A program made the translations under genes and the position numbers. The notes beneath the pieces are model-generated. The model did no database searches. It was given only the letters and a program-made list of their open reading frames with translations, and had not been told where the DNA came from. From positions 1-12,622 of the forward strand of contig JBAYJT010000045.1 of the NCBI GenBank assembly GCA_041664965.1: a stretch of DNA of 12,622 nt, written 5' to 3'. Shown here piece after piece: positions 6,161-12,513 of the stretch. Source of the stretch: JBAYJT01 sp041664965 (GTDB lineage: Bacteria; Pseudomonadota; Gammaproteobacteria; UBA9339). Numbering within the stretch: position 1 is the first letter of the stretch; each line of letters begins with the position of its first letter.

Positions 6161-7813
6161 TTAAAAGTTAGCAAACAAAAGTGTATGCAAATAACTACCC
6201 ATAAAACGTAATTTCTTTGGCGCAGCATGCGATTTCACATCTGACAAATAAACTGCATCGACAAACATATACATTCTTTTATTGCTGTTCCAGCGTGACC
6301 AAAAAGTATCGCTATTTATCATCCAACCGCTTGCATTGCCATGCTTTACGCCAAACTCTAGCTCGCCTTGAAAATTCACCACTGTAATAATGCGTTCTAA
6401 ATAATAAGGCAAGTCTTGATAGTAGTTATTATAAACAGCAACTTCATCTGTTTTTTGCAATTCAGTTTTTAAAATTTTGGTCAGGGGTTCTAAAGATTTA
6501 CCATTCCCTGTGCTAAGGCAGGGAGATAAAGCTAAAAGCCAACAGGTAGTTGTGAAAAACATGGCAATTAAACCAACTCGTATGCCAAATTTATAGCGAC
6601 AGAGAGCTGCCAAAATACCGCTTAAACAAAAAGCAATGCCGACCAAATAAACATTGATGGGCGTAAATGCATATTGAGAAAAATCTAAAAATTTGATAGC
6701 AATTAAAAAGCCAACCCCAAGAAAAAAAGCTATAAAAGAAAAGATGTAAAATGGCCAAAAAACAATAGCTGCCTTGCCCTCACCTTTCCAAAGACTCGCC
6801 AAATAACCGCCTAACAACAGTGCTAGTGGCGGAAACATGGGCAATATGTAAGGAGCGAGCTTAGAATCAGAAAAACTGTAAAAAACAAAAACGCTCACAG
6901 ACCAGACGACGAGAAATGACGCTATTTTTTTTTCTTTTCGTGCTCGCCAAATAGAACCAACATGCTTTTTGAGCGCTTGTGGCAAAAAAAAGATCCAAGG
7001 TAAAAATCCGCCTATTAATACTACCGGGAAAAACCAGAACTGCTGCTCGCGCTGTGCATAGCCAGTAAAATAGCGCAAAAAATGCTGTTCCCAAAAATAA
7101 AAACGCGAAAACTCAGGGTTTTTCAGCTGTACAAGAATGTGCCATGGAAGAACAATAACTAAAAACAACAAGATCCCACTGGGCAAGCAAAAATGTTTCA
7201 AGTCACGCCAATTGCCACAAAATATCATCCAAACAAAAATAATCATTCCCGGCAAAACAATCCCCACCATGCCTTTGGTTAACACTGCTAGGGCTAAGAA
7301 AACATAAAAAATCCAAAAATATATATTGCGCCTAAAGCCTACTTCCGAGCTATTTACACCTATTAAAAAACCACTCATTCCGATAGTTAAAAATGCCGTC
7401 AAAGCCATATCCAGCGTGACAATACGAGCCAAAACAAAAAATAAAGTGCTAGTAGCTAAAGTTAAACTCGCGGCTATACCAGTCCCACGATCGAAAAGTT
7501 TCCGCCCAGCAAAATACACAAAAAGACAAGTGAAAAAAGCAAATAAAGCGTTGGGAATGTGAACTGACCATTCGTTTAGGCCAAATACCTTTATGGAAGA
7601 TACTTGCGTCCAATAGAACAGGGGCGGTTTTTCGAAATATTTCACGCCATTTAGATGTGGCGTTAGATAATCACCACTTACGATCATTTCGCGTGGAATT
7701 TCAGCATAACGCGCACCATCCGGGGATTCAAGCGGGAAGCTGCCGAGCATAATACCGAACAAAAGGCCAATTATTAAACTCACAATAAGAAAATCGTGAC
7801 TTTTACAACGCAT
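6161..7813 (-). CDS. ArnT-like inner-membrane glycosyltransferase (GT83/PMT_2 family)
   Basis: A multi-spanning inner-membrane transferase that takes a sugar from a polyprenyl-phosphate carrier; ArnT adds 4-amino-4-deoxy-L-arabinose to lipid A. From the ATG at 7813 the protein has 550 residues, the length of E. coli ArnT. The first periplasmic loop carries D32-G-A-R35-Y-A-E38-IPREM and the block GDYLTPHLNGVKYFEKPP (47-64), nearly the ArnT sequence; a second conserved Asp is D135 (VTLDMALT). About a dozen hydrophobic segments follow, with a soluble C-terminal domain from about residue 430. ATG 7813 is preferred over a TTG at 7849 because it overlaps the nuclease stop by 11 bases (ATGCGTTGTAA), a typical coupled junction. 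No other arn genes are present, so the sugar and acceptor are uncertain. Confidence 0.85.
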   Translation of the reverse strand: MRCKSHDFLIVSLIIGLLFGIMLGSFPLESPDGARYAEIPREMIVSGDYLTPHLNGVKYFEKPPLFYWTQVSSIKVFGLNEWSVHIPNALFAFFTCLFVYFAGRKLFDRGTGIAASLTLATSTLFFVLARIVTLDMALTAFLTIGMSGFLIGVNSSEVGFRRNIYFWIFYVFLALAVLTKGMVGIVLPGMIIFVWMIFCGNWRDLKHFCLPSGILLFLVIVLPWHILVQLKNPEFSRFYFWEQHFLRYFTGYAQREQQFWFFPVVLIGGFLPWIFFLPQALKKHVGSIWRARKEKKIASFLVVWSVSVFVFYSFSDSKLAPYILPMFPPLALLLGGYLASLWKGEGKAAIVFWPFYIFSFIAFFLGVGFLIAIKFLDFSQYAFTPINVYLVGIAFCLSGILAALCRYKFGIRVGLIAMFFTTTCWLLALSPCLSTGNGKSLEPLTKILKTELQKTDEVAVYNNYYQDLPYYLERIITVVNFQGELEFGVKHGNASGWMINSDTFWSRWNSNKRMYMFVDAVYLSDVKSHAAPKKLRFMGSYLHTLLFANF

Positions 7814-8684
7814 CAATTTCTCGTGGTGTAAGTCTGGTAGCTTTCTCAATTACATTCGTATTGACTCCAAGCTTTTTCATATTACGCGCAATTTCAAATT
7901 TCTCCTCCTGCATGCCTTCTGCTCTGCCTTCTGCTCTACCTTTCACTTCGCCATCATAAAAACTGGATTCAATTTCATTGGTATGAATACGACGATTTTT
8001 TATGTAGCTGTCATATTCCCATCTTTCGGGATCAGTCATTTTCAATAGACTTAGCCTATCCTTAGCTTCCAATAAGCCTTTGGCGTGGAAGTTATCTTTG
8101 ATTTCTTCGTGTTTTAAAAAGTAAATCCACTCATCAAGAGTGTTTTTGGCAACATCGTCAAATTGATTGAGTTTGATTAGATAGTACTCAGGATAAAGCT
8201 CGTACGGACGCTCTTTGACATATAATTCTTTTTGCTTTTCGCTTAGCGATAATTCATCTTTTTTATGCAGGCCGACAAACTTTGTCGTACCGTGATAAAT
8301 GTAATCTTCGCCGTGTCCCAGGTCGAAATAGAGAATATTCACTGAGTAAACTTTTTTGACTTGATCGTAGGAAGCGCCAGCCTCCATGTAATCTGTGATT
8401 ATTTTAGATGACCCATAGAGCATGCGATGAAAATAATCAAGCTCATTACTGACTTGCACCTCGATTAACACTATTTCGCCGCTTTGTAGCCTCACCAAAA
8501 TATCGACGCGGTTTTGCTTATCGTCGTGATGATTTTTATTGCTTTCACTTTCTAGCAGTTGCAGAATCTTTAAATCTTGCTTCAAAAGCTCACTCAGAAA
8601 ACCTTCTAAGATTCCAAAGTTGGCCTTACTTCTTAAAAGCTTTTTCATCGCCCAGTCAAAACTTATTAGTAAATGTTTAGCCAT
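7803..8684 (-). CDS. PD-(D/E)XK nuclease-family transposase/recombination-promoting nuclease (Rpn/PDDEXK_2)
   Basis: A member of the PDDEXK_2 / Rpn-type family, annotated as putative transposases; characterised Rpn proteins are DNA endonucleases that raise RecA-independent recombination. From ATG 8684 it has 293 residues. The nuclease core is visible as E27 in the first helix, D61 (NRVDILV) and E75-V-Q77 (IVLIEVQ), the ExQ form usual for this family. It continues with FHRMLYGSSKIITDYM (85-100), a central helical region, a charged GRAEGRAEG stretch and a short helical tail ending TRLTPREIDAL. The ATG was preferred to a TTG 60 bases upstream, which would overlap the -10 region of a good promoter. 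It overlaps the glycosyltransferase start by 11 bases. Such genes are often multicopy; a relic of the same tail is at 2411-2524. Confidence 0.88.
   Translation of the reverse strand: MAKHLLISFDWAMKKLLRSKANFGILEGFLSELLKQDLKILQLLESESNKNHHDDKQNRVDILVRLQSGEIVLIEVQVSNELDYFHRMLYGSSKIITDYMEAGASYDQVKKVYSVNILYFDLGHGEDYIYHGTTKFVGLHKKDELSLSEKQKELYVKERPYELYPEYYLIKLNQFDDVAKNTLDEWIYFLKHEEIKDNFHAKGLLEAKDRLSLLKMTDPERWEYDSYIKNRRIHTNEIESSFYDGEVKGRAEGRAEGMQEEKFEIARNMKKLGVNTNVIEKATRLTPREIDAL
7914..7937 (-). repeat. 12-bp perfect tandem duplication inside the nuclease gene
   Basis: GCCTTCTGCTCT is repeated twice without a gap (plus-strand spelling) and encodes the repeated GRAE tetrapeptide in the hinge before the C-terminal tail. 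The unit is a multiple of three, so copy-number change would keep the frame and only alter hinge length. Confidence 0.8.
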
Positions 8685-8715
8685 AATGATGTCTCGTAAA
8701 TATTTTTGAAGCGTA

Positions 8716-8744
8716 AATATAGCACAATTCTGGATTCTTAGCAA
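8716..8744 (-). promoter_or_regulatory. sigma70-like promoter for nuclease-glycosyltransferase-holB-tatD
   Basis: On the minus strand there is a -35 TTGCTA (8739-8744), a 17-bp spacer and a -10 TATATT (8716-8721). This predicts a start near 8709, about 25 bases before the nuclease ATG. The -35 directly abuts the end of the dispersed 45-bp repeat. The tight packing of the next four genes (overlap, 33 bp, 16 bp) makes one transcript plausible. Confidence 0.55.
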
Positions 8745-8789
8745 AACATGTCTATACGTTTTCCTTTAAAATCAATAAGTTATAAATTT
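8745..8789 (+). repeat. dispersed 45-bp repeat, copy 3
   Basis: Begins AACATGTCTATACG and contains TTTAAAATCAATAAGTTATA. It is closest to copy 2 (35 of 45 by hand). It lies between the nuclease promoter and the palindrome downstream of recR. Confidence 0.7.
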
Positions 8790-8792
8790 AAT

Positions 8793-8820
8793 GTAGAGAC
8801 GCGATTAATCGCGTCTGTAC
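8793..8820. repeat. GACGCGAT palindrome downstream of recR
   Basis: The 20-bp perfect palindrome AGACGCGATTAATCGCGTCT (8797-8816) is extended by GTA/TAC three bases further out with one mismatch. It is the second copy of the element found between recJ and tatD. It begins 20 bases after the recR stop and could form a strong hairpin at the end of that transcript, though the following bases are CTACATTAAATTT and not a T-run. Confidence 0.75.
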
Positions 8821-8840
8821 TTGAGTTTTGGGAAAATTAT

Positions 8841-9437
8841 TCATCTTTCCATTTCGCGCCGACCGCGAAAAGAACGAGCCAAAGTATTCCCATCTAAATA
8901 TTCTAGTTCTCCTCCCATAGGAACGCCATAAGCAATGCGGCTACATTTAATCTTACGCGGCTCAATTAAATTTGCCAAATAATAAGCCGTCGCCTCGCCT
9001 TCTACAGTTGGATTTGTAGCCAAAATTATTTCTCGTACGGGTTCTCTATCAAGAAGTTGCAAGAGAGATTGCACACCAATTTGCTCTGGACCAATACCAT
9101 CGAGTGGTGAAAGATGTCCCATCAAAACAAAATAAAGGCCAGCATAACTGCGGGTTTGCTCAATGGCTATAACATCGGCAGGGGTTTCAACTATGCAAAG
9201 AAGACCGGGATCACGACGCTTGTCCAAACAATGCGTACAAAATTCTTCCTCAGTAAGTGTGTTACAACGTTTACAATGCCCAACTTTAGTTACAGCGTTT
9301 TCTAAAATTTTCGCTAACGTTAGACCGTTTTTTCGATCGCGCTCTAAAATGTGAAACGCCATACGCTGAGCGCTTTTTGGACCAACTCCAGGCAAAAAAC
9401 GTAGTGCCTGAATAAGCTGTTCAATAAGCGTAGACAT
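8841..9437 (-). CDS. recR: recombination mediator protein RecR
   Basis: A DNA-binding ring protein that with RecO (and RecF) loads RecA onto gapped DNA. The 198 residues match the family. An N-terminal helix-hairpin-helix carries LPGVGPKSAQRMAFHIL (15-31). The C4 zinc finger is C55, C58, C67, C70 (GHCKRCNTLTEEEFCTHC). A Toprim domain starts near residue 80 (CIVETPADVIAIE) and includes ATNPTVEGEATAYYL. The C-terminal part shows IAYGVPMGGELEYLD. It starts 5 nt after the lipoprotein stop, so it is probably translated from the same message. The common neighbours dnaX and ybaB are absent here, and an unrelated lipoprotein gene is upstream instead. Confidence 0.97.
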   Translation of the reverse strand: MSTLIEQLIQALRFLPGVGPKSAQRMAFHILERDRKNGLTLAKILENAVTKVGHCKRCNTLTEEEFCTHCLDKRRDPGLLCIVETPADVIAIEQTRSYAGLYFVLMGHLSPLDGIGPEQIGVQSLLQLLDREPVREIILATNPTVEGEATAYYLANLIEPRKIKCSRIAYGVPMGGELEYLDGNTLARSFRGRREMER

Positions 9438-9442
9438 TAGAA

Positions 9443-9721
9443 CTAATTCTTGCGCCTAACTTTGCCAAGATCGCTACCTGGCGGAACTAATATTTTATTA
9501 CCAACAGTATTGGCACCACTAGCTCCCGCTGGCATTTTGGGAAGAGGATAATAGCTTTCCGATTTAAAGCCCGTTAAATCGCTAGGAACTTGCAAGGGTT
9601 GCAAATTGCGCACATCTTCCGAGCTAAGAGACCTCTTATTTTTGCTTGTTACATTGCTTATTCCACAAGCCGTTAAGCCAAAAACTAAAAATAATACTAA
9701 TAAAATTTTACCGCAATTCAT
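9443..9721 (-). CDS. small outer-membrane-type lipoprotein, possibly a reduced BamC-like protein
   Basis: A 92-residue predicted lipoprotein. The N-terminus MNCGKILLVLFLVFGLTAC is a lipoprotein signal with lipobox L-T-A-C, so Cys19 should be lipidated after cleavage; Gly follows, so no inner-membrane Asp+2 retention signal is seen. The mature part is about 73 residues, rich in Pro, Ser and Gly and without clear secondary structure. Its QPLQVPSDL...YYPLPK...LVPPGS pattern resembles the unstructured N-terminal region of BamC/BamF-type lipoproteins, which lies along BamD; the folded BamC domains are absent. This is a weak resemblance only. ATG 9721 is chosen because GAGG lies 6 nt upstream; a TTG at 9763 would spoil the signal peptide. 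It precedes recR by 5 nt under its own promoter. Confidence 0.75.
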   Translation of the reverse strand: MNCGKILLVLFLVFGLTACGISNVTSKNKRSLSSEDVRNLQPLQVPSDLTGFKSESYYPLPKMPAGASGANTVGNKILVPPGSDLGKVRRKN

Positions 9722-9779
9722 TTTGTACCTCTGTAATTTTAGTAAGTTCCAGTATGCCTCCAAATTGACTAATTCGCAA

Positions 9780-9807
9780 ATTGTAGCATTAGTTTTACTA
9801 AGATCAA
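9780..9807 (-). promoter_or_regulatory. sigma70-like promoter for lipoprotein-recR
   Basis: On the minus strand there is a -35 TTGATC (9802-9807), a 16-bp spacer and a -10 TACAAT (9780-9785), about 60 bases before the lipoprotein ATG. Confidence 0.5.
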
Positions 9808-9830
9808 CAACAAAGCCTGCGCAAATCTTG

Positions 9831-9920
9831 TTATTTCGGTGCTGGAAGAGTTGGCGCAGATAAGTTAGCTATCGGTACTGGCGCTGTGCCTCTATCAGAC
9901 TTAAATTGCGACAGATGATC
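9831..9920 (-). pseudogene. possible relic of a coding tail (29 codons, no start)
   Basis: A minus-strand frame runs from just after an in-frame TAG (9921-9923) to TAA (9831-9833). It encodes a peptide ending PIANLSAPTLPAPK, with no start codon and no ribosome binding site. Its Pro/Ala/Leu-rich end recalls the LALPSP-type segments of the large protein at 10520-12319, so it might be the decayed tail of a related gene. It could equally be chance. Confidence 0.2.
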
Positions 9921-9934
9921 CTAATAAAATCCTA

Positions 9935-10501
9935 TTATGTTATATAGGGCATATTAGGTTCGCTTGAAGATCCTATTATTTTGGGCACCACATATGCTGC
10001 TGCAGCGGCGGCAAGACCGATACCAATAGTAGTAAAAAAGCAACACTTGCTACTACAACAAGGACGTCTATGGCTAATTTCACTTTTTATGAGGTTAAGC
10101 ATGTCCGTGTTTATCTTAACTGTGCCCTGATAAGAGTGTTCACGCACTACATCAGCAACCTCCATCGCTCCGTTCACAGTAGCAATTGTAATAGCTGCTA
10201 CACCTCCTAGTGCGGGATTTATCAGAATTAGAATTGGCATCACCACAGCGGTCAGCGCTCGTCTAGCTTCTCTCACATTACCAGAAGCTTGAGTCTTTTG
10301 GTGACCAGCGCATAACGCATTTAAGCCTTCTTGAATAGATTTAGAAAATAACAATAATTCATCAATACTAAATTTTTGTACATCTGCTAGCGATCTTTGC
10401 GCAGCATACGCATCATGATTTCGGATGCTCACAACCACATCTTTTAACCTATTTTTTTGCTCCTTTGTGAGATCACCAAGAACGCTATTATTATTCCCCA
10501 T
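9935..10501 (-). CDS. hypothetical two-TM protein with N-myristoylation-like start and Cys cluster (candidate effector)
   Basis: 188 residues; family not recognised. The start is ATG 10501 and not ATG 10507: the Shine-Dalgarno AGGAG ends 7 nt before the former but only 1 nt before the latter. The resulting N-terminus MGNNNSV fits the eukaryotic N-myristoyltransferase pattern (Gly2, small residue at position 6, no charged or bulky residue at 3). Residues 10-80 are polar and helical. A long hydrophobic Ala/Ile/Val segment spans about 83-110, and a second spans about 154-177. Just before the second lies RRPCCSSKCCFF, with Cys at 148, 149, 153 and 154, a plausible zinc, disulfide or S-acylation cluster. 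It follows the 599-aa protein by 18 nt, so the two are probably co-expressed. Function unknown; membrane association in a host cell is an inference. Confidence 0.8.
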   Translation of the reverse strand: MGNNNSVLGDLTKEQKNRLKDVVVSIRNHDAYAAQRSLADVQKFSIDELLLFSKSIQEGLNALCAGHQKTQASGNVREARRALTAVVMPILILINPALGGVAAITIATVNGAMEVADVVREHSYQGTVKINTDMLNLIKSEISHRRPCCSSKCCFFTTIGIGLAAAAAAYVVPKIIGSSSEPNMPYIT

Positions 10502-10508
10502 AAACATA

Positions 10509-10513
10509 CTCCT
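10509..10513 (-). promoter_or_regulatory. ribosome binding site that decides the start of the 188-aa gene
   Basis: AGGAG on the minus strand, with 7 nt to ATG 10501 and 1 nt to ATG 10507. This favours the shorter product beginning MGNNNS. Confidence 0.8.
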
Positions 10514-10519
10514 AATAAT

Positions 10520-12319
10520 TTAAAGCTTAAAACATTTAGAAGAAGTATTTCTTAACACCTCTTCCCCACTCACCGCCAACATTGGTCGCGGACTTGGCAA
10601 TGCTAACGGTCGATACCCACTCGCCAAACAAACGGCTGCTTGATGGCGAATTAAAAACGTTCTGGTCGCTGCATGCGAAGTTGGTGCTTGCTGCGACCAG
10701 AAATCGTTTATTCTTTGTTCTACTTCTTTACAAGCATTCTTGCTTAAATATTCAAGATTTGATTGTAAGTTCGAAAGCTCTTTTTCTGTAGCATGCTTTT
10801 GACGCTGCAAAGCTACCAAATCGCTTTGACAATCTTCATACGACCAGCGTAACTGTTTAAGTTCTTGTTCTATGAACTTAGTAACCGCCTGCGGCAGATT
10901 TTTCGCTTTTGAGCTGTATTTCGCTAATGTATCTAGAGAAAAAGCCTTAATTTTTTCCTGAAGAATATCTAATTGTTTCTGGACATTTTGCACTTCAGCT
11001 ACAAAACGCTGACTGGGCACGTATTCAACTACTTGCTTTGGCCCATTAAGTTTATGCCAACCATCTGCAGCTAGTTTTCCTAAAACTGCGAAAAGACCAG
11101 CATAGCCACCAATACTAGAAGCAATAGCTGTTACAGTTGTATTCGCGCTCTCATGTTGCGATTCTTGCGGTTTACTCGGTAAAGCTGGTTGTGAAGATGG
11201 ACTAGGCAATGCTAGTTGTGGAAAATCAACAAAATCTATTGGCGTTGGAGACCCAGGTATTTCCATAGCCCTAGCCTTACCTATTTCATGGCGTAATTGC
11301 TTTAATTCCTTTGGTATTAACTTTAAAACTTTGCGGTAAATGTCCGGCAACTCATCAAACTTCACATCTTGCAATATTTCTCCCTCTAGTGGCAAACCCC
11401 GCTTTAAACTATCTATGCGCTTAATTACCTCATCGCTAATTTTGTTAGCAAATGCTAAATCATTATTTTTGTACGCTTCCAAATACATTTTAGTGAGATC
11501 ACGTGTATACGTGTAACGTAAGCTAAAACCTTGTCGATGATCTTCAGGATTATTAGATTTTGGAGACCAAAAGTTATCTGCAATAAACCGGGGATCATCT
11601 GTATCAGATGTTCCTGCACTACTAAATGGACTGCGAATATGATGATAGAAATGAGTGCCTAGCAAATTAGATTTTCTAACTAATCTATCCAAGTGGGCAA
11701 TACAATCTTGCAAGGCATGCAAGCCAGTACCTAAGGTTTGCAAAGCCTGCTTATCTTTACCATCTTTTTTCTTGGCTAAAGCAGTACGAAAACGTTCTCT
11801 GGCATGCTGAATCCTAGAATCGTAAAAATCTCCACCTCGTGAAGAACTGTGCCCTCTATTCACATTAAAATGCCATGATTGAGCGTCTTTGTCTTTATAA
11901 TGCAAAACAGGATCGGTCTTTCCTGTATCAACTTTTTGGCAGGATTTTGCAACATAATGAACCCATTTTTCATTTCCATTAAAAACTTCTTTCGCCCACT
12001 CTAAGGTACGATGTTGATGAACATCTTTATTCCACCCACCAAGAAGACCAAAACCACCAGGGGCCACGTGTACATCTAGATTGCGATAAACAAAAGAACT
12101 TTTCTCTAACAGTTTTTTTAATTTTTTCTGTCTAGCCGGATCGGTTAAATGGCTCTGCCATTCTTGCGGCAAACCTTTTATTAATATGCCTGGTTGTGTG
12201 ACTTCGCCAGTTTTAACTTCTGCGCGTAACTTTCCACTTTCTTCGTCTATGTAGAAAAAAAATTTTTGAGCTTTATCAACATAAAATGGTGAGGAAGAAG
12301 GTTGAACTGTACTTAGCAT
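10520..12319 (-). CDS. large hypothetical protein with zinc phospholipase C / Het-C-like N-terminal domain (candidate effector)
   Basis: 599 residues; no close family recognised. Residues 90-280 look like the all-helical zinc-dependent phospholipase C / P1 nuclease / Het-C fold: GGWNKDVHQHRTLEWA (W96, H101, H103), SWHFN (H150), then a helix RERFRTALAKKK and G-KQALQTLGTGLHALQDCIAHLD. The last gives H201xxxD205xxxH209, the core metal motif of this class; further His are at 223, 226, 227 and 261. No signal peptide is seen. A Pro/Ser-rich linker with LALPSP covers 355-390, a moderately hydrophobic segment 394-418, and a Gln/Lys/Glu-rich coiled coil about 440-530. LALPSP recurs at 572-577. The C-terminus is CFKL. 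ATG 12319 has AAGGA 6 nt upstream. Metal binding and lipase activity are inferred from pattern only; a host-directed effector is plausible. Confidence 0.8.
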   Translation of the reverse strand: MLSTVQPSSSPFYVDKAQKFFFYIDEESGKLRAEVKTGEVTQPGILIKGLPQEWQSHLTDPARQKKLKKLLEKSSFVYRNLDVHVAPGGFGLLGGWNKDVHQHRTLEWAKEVFNGNEKWVHYVAKSCQKVDTGKTDPVLHYKDKDAQSWHFNVNRGHSSSRGGDFYDSRIQHARERFRTALAKKKDGKDKQALQTLGTGLHALQDCIAHLDRLVRKSNLLGTHFYHHIRSPFSSAGTSDTDDPRFIADNFWSPKSNNPEDHRQGFSLRYTYTRDLTKMYLEAYKNNDLAFANKISDEVIKRIDSLKRGLPLEGEILQDVKFDELPDIYRKVLKLIPKELKQLRHEIGKARAMEIPGSPTPIDFVDFPQLALPSPSSQPALPSKPQESQHESANTTVTAIASSIGGYAGLFAVLGKLAADGWHKLNGPKQVVEYVPSQRFVAEVQNVQKQLDILQEKIKAFSLDTLAKYSSKAKNLPQAVTKFIEQELKQLRWSYEDCQSDLVALQRQKHATEKELSNLQSNLEYLSKNACKEVEQRINDFWSQQAPTSHAATRTFLIRHQAAVCLASGYRPLALPSPRPMLAVSGEEVLRNTSSKCFKL

Positions 12320-12357
12320 AACTAATCCTTGTTATTGGAGAATAATCCTGAGTTTTT

Positions 12358-12385
12358 AGTATATGGATTTTTTAAACATGTGCAA
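12358..12385 (-). promoter_or_regulatory. sigma70-like promoter for the two-gene candidate-effector operon
   Basis: On the minus strand there is a -35 TTGCAC (12380-12385), a 16-bp spacer and a -10 TATACT (12358-12363). This predicts a start near 12351, about 30 bases before the ATG at 12319. I see no clear PmrA- or CpxR-type direct repeat upstream. Confidence 0.5.
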
Positions 12386-12452
12386 TCAAAACATAGTTAT
12401 TAGAAAAACTATTTAGTTACCCAGGAAATGGACAGAGAGGAGTATGCAACTA

Positions 12453-12497
12453 CAAATTACAGCTCATTGATTTATAACGATTTCGCGTAGACATGTT
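12453..12497 (-). repeat. dispersed 45-bp repeat, copy 4, next to a transposase 3' end
   Basis: On the minus strand it starts AACATGTCTACGCG and contains TATAAATCAATGAGCTGTA. It begins 16 bases after the transposase stop codon and points away from that gene. This position suggests the block is, or abuts, the right end of that insertion sequence; the 5'-TGTA/TGTAAC form at its outer edge (read inward) would suit a terminal inverted repeat. Confidence 0.65.
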
Positions 12498-12513
12498 TGG
12501 GTGCATTCTAATG

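Noticed and set aside
7814..7849. Glycosyltransferase starting at TTG 7849
   Set aside because: ATG 7813 overlaps the nuclease stop in a typical coupled junction and gives a 550-residue protein, the ArnT length.
8685..8744. Nuclease starting at TTG 8744
   Set aside because: This extension covers the -10 region of a good promoter and adds residues not typical of the family; ATG 8684 gives the usual MAKHLLISFDWAMKKLL-type start.
9722..9763. Lipoprotein starting at TTG 9763
   Set aside because: It would place charged and aromatic residues before the signal peptide; ATG 9721 has GAGG at the right distance.
10582..10791. Plus-strand 69-codon frame opposite the large candidate effector
   Set aside because: No ribosome binding site, no motif, and fully inside a coding gene on the other strand.
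12371..12379. Fifth copy of the 45-bp repeat inside the effector promoter (ACATGTTT)
   Set aside because: Only about eight bases match, and the following bases do not continue the 45-bp pattern; probably chance in AT-rich DNA.
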